Below, one piece after another: positions 57,594 through 64,000 of a stretch of DNA of 64,000 nt (its first letter is position 1; the number at the start of each line of letters is the position of its first letter). The translations under genes were made by a program, and so were the position numbers. The notes under the pieces were generated by a model. That model made no database searches, was not told the DNA's origin, and saw only the letters and a program-made list of their open reading frames with translations. The stretch spans positions 124,001 to 188,000 of the forward strand of contig NZ_FSRQ01000004.1 in NCBI RefSeq assembly GCF_900143185.1, written 5' to 3'. Origin of the DNA: Chryseobacterium scophthalmum (GTDB lineage Bacteria; Bacteroidota; Bacteroidia; Flavobacteriales; Weeksellaceae).

Positions 57594-57656
57594 AAAACAC
57601 ATCAATTTATAACTGGATATTTTCGAGAGAAAACGATATTTCAAAGTGTTTTTTAT
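57592..57656 (+). terminator. Long hairpin terminator
   Basis: AAAAAACAC pairs with GTGTTTTTT at the base, with a second ATATTTTC / GAAAACGATAT pairing inside. It starts at the stop codon of the S15-type gene. Confidence 0.55.
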
Positions 57657-57747
57657 TCGCTATGATGCCCCGAAACCACATTTATGAAAATAACAAAAAA
57701 TCTCCCAACAGAAAGTTTTTTTGCATGATATTATCGTTTAGTGATTT

Positions 57748-58887
57748 TTAAAAACTAAAAAGTTTTTTAATTTCTTCCTGATCTCTTTGGTTGCGTTTTC
57801 TGATTTTTAATACAAAATAGAAGAAGAATCCAAAAATAATGACTCCCGATAACACAGCAGCCCAAATAAGAAAATGATAATGGGTAATCATATCTTTACT
57901 TTTTTTCTGAGATTCAAAATTATGAATATCAAGAGCGTGATTGATAGAGCTTAATTCGTTTTGCTCTCTTTTGAGACGAGTTTCGAGATATTTTTTGCTA
58001 TAAACTTGATAAAGATTTTGCTTTCCCATTGCCAGATAATTATCAGCCATTTCTCTATGAATTCCTTCATTAAGGGTAAGATCTCCGATGTTTTTACTGA
58101 GTTTTTCTGCCTGTAACAAAAGATCCAAAGCAGCTTGGTTTTGGTGTTTTTCTTTTGGTATTTCAGACATTCCTTTCAGGGCAAAAGCTTCCAAGCTATT
58201 GGCTTTGATGGAACGGGCAAAGTCGATTGATTTTTGAAAGGCTTTTTGAGCATTCTTAGATTCGTTAATCATCATGTAACATGCTCCAATATTATAATAA
58301 ACAATACTTTGGTTATAAAAGGTTGTTTTTTGATCCGGAACTTTTTTAAAGTTTTTAATAGCAATTAAAAACTCCTGAAGAGCAATTTCAGGGTTTGCCT
58401 GGCTTTTATAAATCATACCTCTTAAGGCAAAACTTTTGGCAGTTTCAAAATGTTTTAAAGAAAGATCTTCCGGAAGTTCAGCCAGATATTTGTCTACTTC
58501 GTCGAGTGTTTCAATACTTTTGCTCAAAAGATCCATTTGCTGAAACTGCATTGCAGCCGTCATCAAAACGGAAGTTTGTATTTTGGGATCATTGGTTTTT
58601 TTTGCCAGTTCTCTAGCTTTATAGATATATTTTAATGATTCGTCAAAATCTCTTTTAGCAAATCCGGCAGTAGATAGAAGCAGATAGATTCGGATTAATT
58701 TCTTGGTATCTTTTTCCTTCTTAAGTAATTTTTCTCCGATTTTAATTACATTATCAGGATTATTGTAAATTTCCTGGTTGGCTTTCTTGATAATAATGCT
58801 TAATGAATCATCAGGTGTTTTTTGCCCTGAAACAGAAATGGTACAGAGTAAAAATGACAGCAAAAAAACGTGAATAACTAACTTCAT
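57748..58887 (-). CDS. TPR membrane protein, paralogue of the AraC-type regulator without HTH
   Basis: A 379-aa protein with signal peptide (about residues 1-21), tetratricopeptide-like helical repeats (about 25-300) and one membrane helix (about 337-360, HFLIWAAVLSGVIIFGFFFY). It ends 19 residues after the helix (RKRNQRDQEEIKKLFSF). This is the layout of the neighbouring 540-aa regulator minus the cytosolic AraC HTH. The start overlaps the regulator's stop as ATGA. No HTH is found in any frame after the stop, so it looks like a true shortened protein. It may modulate the regulator, which is a guess. Confidence 0.82.
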   Translation of the reverse strand: MKLVIHVFLLSFLLCTISVSGQKTPDDSLSIIIKKANQEIYNNPDNVIKIGEKLLKKEKDTKKLIRIYLLLSTAGFAKRDFDESLKYIYKARELAKKTNDPKIQTSVLMTAAMQFQQMDLLSKSIETLDEVDKYLAELPEDLSLKHFETAKSFALRGMIYKSQANPEIALQEFLIAIKNFKKVPDQKTTFYNQSIVYYNIGACYMMINESKNAQKAFQKSIDFARSIKANSLEAFALKGMSEIPKEKHQNQAALDLLLQAEKLSKNIGDLTLNEGIHREMADNYLAMGKQNLYQVYSKKYLETRLKREQNELSSINHALDIHNFESQKKSKDMITHYHFLIWAAVLSGVIIFGFFFYFVLKIRKRNQRDQEEIKKLFSF

Positions 58888-60506
58888 GATCTTTTGTTTT
58901 TAATGATTTCCTGAATGTAATGATTAGGCGACATCCCAGTAACCGATTTGAATACGTTGGTAAATGCTCCGTGTGAAGAAAATCCAGAATATTCTGCGAG
59001 ATAGCTTACTTTATAGTTGAGAAAAGCCGGATCGTTTTTTAATAAACTGGCAATATGATTGATTCTTAATTCATTGATATAAGCGTTAAAATTTTTCCCT
59101 TTATTGCTATTGATTACCTCAGAAAGATATTTTGTATTGATTTCTGTTTGTGCAGATAAAATAGAAATCGACATATTTTTGCTTAAAAAATTGGCAGACA
59201 GTTCCCATTCTTGAAGTTTTTGTAAGATTTCGTCTTCTTTTTCTTTTGAAACTTTTGAAGATTCTTTTTCTGTATTTTTCTGTTCTTTCTCTATTTTATT
59301 TTTTAACTGTATAGATTTTTCTCTTTCTTTTTGTTTTTCAAAAAAAGCAAGTTGTTTTTTCAGGTCTTTACTTCTTCGTGATTCGTAAAGAAAATAGGCG
59401 ATAATTCCCAAAACAAAAAATAGAACAATGATGGATGTATTTCTGAATTGTCTTATTTTGTTTTGTTTCTGAATTTCAAAATTCTTTTTGTTATAGGTTT
59501 CTACCAATTTTACGATGTACTGTATTCCTTCCTTTTTGTTGGCATCCAGCTTTGCTTTCAGATCTGTATAGAGATTGTTGTAATAATGATATTTTTCATT
59601 ATTATTCAGTGCTAAATAATTTTTTGTAAATAATTCGTAAAAAATGATTTTGATATTATTGTAAGGTAGGTTTTCGATTTGTAAACGTCCGTTTTCTAAG
59701 CTTTTGATAGCAGTATCATAATCTTCTTTCTGAAAATAATAATGAGAGAGGTTTTCGTAAGCAAAAGCTGTAATAAAAGGATAATCTCCATTGTTTTTCA
59801 CTTCATTAATAACCTCATCAAGCAGTTTTTTTGCTTTCTCCAATTTATTTTGTTTAATGAGATAAGAAGCTCTGAAAATCTTATTTTCCCAGATTAAAAT
59901 AAGATTTTCTTTATTGCGTCCGGTAAGATATTGATCGCTTGTGTTAAGGTCTTGAAGGGCCTCCTGATAATTTCTTGTAATTCCGAAGTTGATCGACTGA
60001 AGCTGATACAATTTTGCAATTGTAGTTTTTATCTTCATATCTCGGCTTTTCAATAAATCTTGATTTTGTAAAATATTGGAAATTATCTTTTTAGATTGAT
60101 TGTAGAGTCCAAGATTTTGGTATTGGTCGGCAAGGCTGTATTCACTGAAGAGATGGATGAAGTGCAATTGCCCATTTTTTTTAATGCTCTCTTCTTCTTC
60201 TTTCTGATTGTAAATATTTAACGACTGTACATAATTTCCCTGCATCGCATAAGCTTGTGAAAGGATATTTCTTAAAACAATTTTATGCTCGAGATTTTTA
60301 TCGCTGATTAAAAGGCTTTGCGAATAGCTGATGCAATCCTCCGGATTTTGATATAATTTCTGAAAAGATTTGTCTGTTAAAATACTAAAATCCGGACCTT
60401 TTTGCCCACAGATAAATAGCGGAAATAGAAACATTAAAAATAATAAAAAGACATTATTTTTTAGAGTTTTTTTACAGTTAAAATAGTTTTCTGTCTTGTT
60501 TTTCAC
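58884..60506 (-). CDS. TPR-containing AraC family membrane regulator (540 aa)
   Basis: A one-component sensor: signal or first helix (about 17-35), periplasmic TPR-like repeats (about 50-345), a membrane helix (about 355-375, TSIIVLFFVLGIIAYFL), a charged coiled-coil-like stretch (about 376-425), then an AraC DNA-binding domain (about 435-535) with NTKYLSEVINSNKGKNFNAY, LAEYSGFSSHGAFTNVF and MSPNHYIQEI. Such hybrid proteins are frequent in Bacteroidota and often control polysaccharide use or surface proteins. The nearby divergent GEVED-type surface protein gene is a possible target. The paralogue without HTH follows in a four-base overlap. Confidence 0.9.
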   Translation of the reverse strand: MKNKTENYFNCKKTLKNNVFLLFLMFLFPLFICGQKGPDFSILTDKSFQKLYQNPEDCISYSQSLLISDKNLEHKIVLRNILSQAYAMQGNYVQSLNIYNQKEEEESIKKNGQLHFIHLFSEYSLADQYQNLGLYNQSKKIISNILQNQDLLKSRDMKIKTTIAKLYQLQSINFGITRNYQEALQDLNTSDQYLTGRNKENLILIWENKIFRASYLIKQNKLEKAKKLLDEVINEVKNNGDYPFITAFAYENLSHYYFQKEDYDTAIKSLENGRLQIENLPYNNIKIIFYELFTKNYLALNNNEKYHYYNNLYTDLKAKLDANKKEGIQYIVKLVETYNKKNFEIQKQNKIRQFRNTSIIVLFFVLGIIAYFLYESRRSKDLKKQLAFFEKQKEREKSIQLKNKIEKEQKNTEKESSKVSKEKEDEILQKLQEWELSANFLSKNMSISILSAQTEINTKYLSEVINSNKGKNFNAYINELRINHIASLLKNDPAFLNYKVSYLAEYSGFSSHGAFTNVFKSVTGMSPNHYIQEIIKNKRS

Positions 60507-60626
60507 GATGATTTCGATTAACTGTCTCTTGATTGTTTTGTTTTATAATATATTGGTTTTTAGTATTTTGTGATTTTAATTCTTGTAAATTCAATGAATT
60601 CTGCAAGCCTGTTTTTTCATATAGGA

Positions 60627-60634
60627 CAAATATA
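60627..60634 (-). promoter_or_regulatory. Candidate -7 box for the AraC/TPR operon
   Basis: TATATTTG on the minus strand, about 120 bases before the start codon. The 275-base divergent gap also serves the surface-protein gene. Confidence 0.4.
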
Positions 60635-60781
60635 ACACTAATATTGTTTAAATCTTTAAGCGGACTGAAAATTTAGATTTACTCTAAAATTTTGATGAAC
60701 AAAGTAGAAAATGCAGAGGTGAAAAAAGCTTAATAATTGTACGCTATTAATTACATGTTTAATTTTAAAAATAGAACTACA

Positions 60782-63049
60782 ATGAGAAAACATTATCTCT
60801 TTTGGATGATCTTACTTCTTCCTTTTTTTAAGCTGGATGCACAGACTTACTGTACACCAACTACAGGAACATCCACCACATATTATTTAAAAAATGCAAT
60901 ATTTTCGGATCAGGGAGCTTTGTATTACGACGCAACCTCGCATCAAGCATATGTAAACAATTCTGCAACTCAGATGGTAACGTCTTATCCGGGCGGAACT
61001 GTAAAAGTACATATGGAATTCGGTGGAAGTGGAACCAAAGCTCTTGTTTGGGTAGACTGGAATGGCAATGGAGATTTTAATGATTTCTACGAAAATCCTA
61101 TAGGAATATCTGGCTATTCAATTGTTGATGACCAATTCTTTATTCCGCCAGCTCAAGCACCGGGAATTTACAGAATAAGAGTACAGACCGGGACAACTCT
61201 TTCTGCAACATCAAATCCTTGTGGTCCTAATACCAACGGTAATTTTGTAGATTTTAGTTTAAAAATCGATCCAACACCTACTTGTTTCGTTCCTTCAAAA
61301 TTAGTATCTTCAAATTTAACCAACAACACTGCTACTATTTCTTGGGATTCCCCGACAACGGTTCCGGGTAATGGTTACGAATATTATTATACTTCGTCAA
61401 ATGTGGTACCGGATGCTTCTACACCTGCTTCTGGAATCAGCACAACGACTTCTGCATCTATTAGCGGATTGGCATCGTTTACTACCTATTATTACTATGT
61501 AAGATCGGTTTGTAGTGTTTCAGATAAAAGTGCATGGTCTTTACGAGGAACATTTAAAACAAAATGTGATCCGCAAACCGCAATGTTTGAAAATTTTGAT
61601 CTGCTTGCTAACGGAGCATATAATGCAGATTGCTGGGATAGAATTGTATTAGGCACAGGTTACTATAGTATTGCTTCCAGTGGGGTAAATAATACAAAAA
61701 CAATGACTCTAAGTGCTAGTTCACCCGCTAATACAGTAATTGCGGTACTTCCGAAGTTTAGTAATGTGAGCGCAGGAACGCATTGGTTGAGATTTAAAGC
61801 TAAGGTCAATGCAGGAACTGGAGTAATGGATGTTGGTTATGTGACGAATGATACCGATGCTGCATCATTTATTAACATTCAATCACTAAGTATGAGTAAT
61901 ACAGTGTTTGATGGCTATGAATACACCGTATTGATACCAACTACCGTGCCGGTTAATGCAAGATTGGCGATAAGACATGGCGGTATAGCTACTGCAATTC
62001 TGTATTTGGATAATGTATATTGGGAGCCAAAAGCAACTTGCTTTGCGCCAACTAATGTTGTCTTGTCTAATGTAACCAGTGCGACGGTAGATGTTGCATG
62101 GACGGCTTCTACACCTACACCTGCAATGGGTTATGATATTTATTACAGCACAAGTAATACACCTCCTACAGGAACAACAGTACCTAATTTAACAGGAATA
62201 ACTGCAAATTCTCATACAATACAAGGTCTTAATTCTGCGACGACATATTATATTTGGGTAAGATCAAGATGCAGTACAACGGATCAAAGTTTGTGGTCGA
62301 ATATTAGCTCTGCATTAACACTTTGTGCACCAAAAACAAATCTTTTTGAAAATTTTGATACTTATAATACTGGGTTAATAACGAATGCTACATGTTGGGG
62401 TAGGTTGGTTACAGGAATAGCGAGTGTAAATATTAATGGAACAGGCGCATATTCTGGAACTAAACATATTATGCAGAGGCCACTTAATGCTTCAGCTATG
62501 GCGATTCTTCCTGAATTGAGCAATATTAGCGCAGGAACTCATTCTTTGACGTTTAGAGCATATTGCAGCGCAAATACAGGAGTGATGAAGGTAGGGTATG
62601 TAACGAATCCAACAGATATTGCATCATTTGTATTAATTCAGAGTTTAAATATTACAAACACTTCTTATGCAACAGCAAGTGAATATAGTGTAGAGGTACC
62701 TAATACTGTACCTGCTACAGCAAGATTAGCAATATATACAGACAGCGGAAATCTTATTTATTATTATGATGATATTTCTTGGGCACCAACGGTTGCATTG
62801 GGTGTGAACGAAATTTCTGCAAAACAAGATGTTGTTATTTATCCGAATCCATTTACCGATATCATTACTATTTCTGGGGATGTAGAATTGCAGTCGGTTA
62901 TGGTATATGATCTTTCAGGAAAAATGATTAAACAACTGAAAGGATCTGAAAAAACAATTTCATTACACGATCTTATATCAGGTGTGTATATGGTAAAATT
63001 GAATATGAAGAATGGAAATTCTAAAACTATAAAAGCAGTTAAAAAGTAA
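60782..63049 (+). CDS. T9SS-secreted surface protein with GEVED and fibronectin-III domains (755 aa)
   Basis: An exported multidomain protein. Signal peptide at about residues 1-20 (FFKLDAQ); a GEVED-type domain at about 75-160, including TKALVWVDWNGNGDF and APGIYRIRVQTGTT; a fibronectin III repeat; a cleaved-adhesin/MAM-like domain starting FENFDLL; a second fibronectin III; a second cleaved-adhesin domain starting FENFDTY; then a type A T9SS sorting domain (VVIYPNPFTDIITISGD to the C-terminal lysines). The sorting tail directs it through the Por secretion system. Start chosen at MRKHYLFWM; a TTG 15 codons upstream is less likely. Confidence 0.9.
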   Translation: MRKHYLFWMILLLPFFKLDAQTYCTPTTGTSTTYYLKNAIFSDQGALYYDATSHQAYVNNSATQMVTSYPGGTVKVHMEFGGSGTKALVWVDWNGNGDFNDFYENPIGISGYSIVDDQFFIPPAQAPGIYRIRVQTGTTLSATSNPCGPNTNGNFVDFSLKIDPTPTCFVPSKLVSSNLTNNTATISWDSPTTVPGNGYEYYYTSSNVVPDASTPASGISTTTSASISGLASFTTYYYYVRSVCSVSDKSAWSLRGTFKTKCDPQTAMFENFDLLANGAYNADCWDRIVLGTGYYSIASSGVNNTKTMTLSASSPANTVIAVLPKFSNVSAGTHWLRFKAKVNAGTGVMDVGYVTNDTDAASFINIQSLSMSNTVFDGYEYTVLIPTTVPVNARLAIRHGGIATAILYLDNVYWEPKATCFAPTNVVLSNVTSATVDVAWTASTPTPAMGYDIYYSTSNTPPTGTTVPNLTGITANSHTIQGLNSATTYYIWVRSRCSTTDQSLWSNISSALTLCAPKTNLFENFDTYNTGLITNATCWGRLVTGIASVNINGTGAYSGTKHIMQRPLNASAMAILPELSNISAGTHSLTFRAYCSANTGVMKVGYVTNPTDIASFVLIQSLNITNTSYATASEYSVEVPNTVPATARLAIYTDSGNLIYYYDDISWAPTVALGVNEISAKQDVVIYPNPFTDIITISGDVELQSVMVYDLSGKMIKQLKGSEKTISLHDLISGVYMVKLNMKNGNSKTIKAVKK

Positions 63050-63069
63050 ATATGTTGCTTCTGTCATAA

Positions 63070-63098
63070 ATAGCGGCGAGTAGTAGCGCCGCTTTTAT
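63070..63098 (+). terminator. Terminator between the tandem surface-protein genes
   Basis: AGCGGCG (63072-63078) pairs with CGCCGCT (63087-63093), loop AGTAGTAG, followed by TTTTAT. Confidence 0.75.
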
Positions 63099-63191
63099 GG
63101 CAGTTTTTATCAGATACCAAGCCAACAATTTCTTTTTTACTCCAAATAAATTTTAAGAAAACAAAATTTCACACTCTAAATATTTAATTAT

Positions 63192-64000
63192 ATGAAAAAA
63201 TATTACTTGTTTTGGATGGTTTTTCTTCTTCCGTTTTTATCGGTGAAAGCACAGACATATTGTGTTCCAAATGCTGGAACATCAACCACCTATTATTTAA
63301 AAAATGCTCATTTTTCAGATCAGGGAGCTTTGTATTACAATGCAACAGCATACCAAGCTTATGTAGACAATTCTGCTGGTGAGATGGTAACTTCTTACCC
63401 AGGAGGTACTGTAAATGTACATTTGGATTTTGCCGGAAGCGGAACAAAAGCTCTTGTATGGGTAGACTGGAATGCGAATGGAGATTTCAATGATTTCTAT
63501 GAAAATCCAATAGGGGTATCGGGTTATTCAATGGTTGATGATCAATTTTTTGTTCCAATAGCTCAAGCACCGGGAATTTACAGAATAAGAGTACAGACAG
63601 GAACAAATCTTAATACCTCGCCAAATCCTTGTGGTCCTAATACCAGTAATAATGGCAACTTTGTAGACTTTAGTTTAAAAATTGAACCTGCTGCACCGAC
63701 CTGCTTTGTTCCTTCAGCTTTAGCTTCTGGTAATATTACAACAAATACGGCTACTTTATCTTGGACTTCTCCTGCTGTTGCGCCAGGAAATGGATATGAA
63801 TATTATTATTCATCTTCTGCAACGCCTCCAACTGCTTCAACATCAGCATTAGGAACCAGTGCAACGACTTCTGCACCAATCGGTGGATTAGCATCGTTTA
63901 CTACTTACTATTACTATATAAGATCGGTTTGCAGTACTTCAGATAAAAGCGCTTGGTCTTTAAGGGGAACATTTAAAACAAAATGCGATCCTGTAATGTC
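63192..64000 (+). CDS. Tandem paralogue of the GEVED/fibronectin-III surface protein, 5' part
   Basis: Opens at ATG 63192 and runs beyond the window end without a stop (269 codons visible). The product starts MKKYYLFWMVFLLPFLSVKA, a signal peptide, and goes on with the same GEVED-type and fibronectin III domains as the upstream gene, including TKALVWVDWNANGDFND and GIYRIRVQTGT. The two copies are very similar in both protein and DNA, so the duplication is probably recent. The C-terminal domains and T9SS tail are out of view. Confidence 0.85.
   Translation, partial: MKKYYLFWMVFLLPFLSVKAQTYCVPNAGTSTTYYLKNAHFSDQGALYYNATAYQAYVDNSAGEMVTSYPGGTVNVHLDFAGSGTKALVWVDWNANGDFNDFYENPIGVSGYSMVDDQFFVPIAQAPGIYRIRVQTGTNLNTSPNPCGPNTSNNGNFVDFSLKIEPAAPTCFVPSALASGNITTNTATLSWTSPAVAPGNGYEYYYSSSATPPTASTSALGTSATTSAPIGGLASFTTYYYYIRSVCSTSDKSAWSLRGTFKTKCDPVM

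Noticed and set aside
58395..58616. Rightward frame of 73 codons inside the TPR gene
   Set aside because: Antisense shadow; Trp/Phe-rich with no family match.

Overview
The window looks like part of the chromosome of a Chryseobacterium-like bacterium (Bacteroidota, Flavobacteriia, Weeksellaceae). The pointers are: AT-rich DNA; promoters with the Bacteroidetes -7 box TAnnTTTG instead of sigma70 boxes; a transketolase split into two genes; a GOB-like B3 metallo-beta-lactamase with a Gln in the zinc motif; type IX secretion (T9SS) sorting domains; a parA-parB-DUF5683-dapB-lepB-WbqC cluster; and many short palindromic repeats in the gaps between genes. The genus is an inference. I see no rRNA genes, CRISPR array, insertion sequence or prophage. 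There is one tRNA (Asp, GTC).

Layout. 0-7.4 kb: rsmE (cut by the window edge), a hypothetical gene and tsaD run leftward; a large tamB-like gene, an Lrp/AsnC regulator and a small membrane protein run rightward. 7.6-18 kb: leftward metabolism and stress genes: split transketolase, sodium:solute symporter, two small GNAT proteins, OsmC, FMN reductase, the B3 metallo-beta-lactamase, two pirins and a DHA2-type MFS exporter. A broken GNAT remnant lies at 18.1 kb. 18.3-30.4 kb: a thioredoxin-like protein, an HxlR-regulated quinone oxidoreductase/cupin pair, a glycine betaine ABC transporter operon, a Crp-like/DoxX/AhpD-like group, aldo/keto reductase, DJ-1/PfpI protein, quinol monooxygenase plus MdaB-like reductase, and a metallophosphoesterase.

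30.4-39.4 kb is the accessory part. After a LysR regulator and a 0.6 kb repeat cluster comes an ABC-F ATPase with a structured leader, then an AbiC-like abortive-infection protein, an alpha/beta hydrolase, and a tight three-gene unit: a PD-(D/E)XK-like nuclease, an unlisted 38-residue ORF resembling a ParD antitoxin tail, and an Imm35/YrhB-like protein. purA follows. Two different direct repeats interleave in this stretch. One is a copy of the 3' end of the ABC-F gene. The other is a sequence found upstream of purA. This suggests that foreign cargo was added in two steps at one site.

39.5-49.1 kb is core: TonB-like protein, ParA/ParB, DUF5683, DapB, a long signal peptidase I, WbqC, a subtilase and two lipoproteins. 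49.2-53.3 kb is a tight operon resembling the mycobacterial decaprenylphosphoryl-arabinose pathway (UbiA-type phosphoribosyltransferase, DprE1-like oxidase, DprE2-like reductase, HAD phosphatase), followed by a PrcB-like lipoprotein. 53.3-64 kb: cysteine desulfurase, thioredoxin, tRNA-Asp, an S15/CocE-type hydrolase, a TPR-AraC membrane regulator with a paralogue that lacks the HTH, and two tandem GEVED/fibronectin-III T9SS substrates, the second cut by the window edge.
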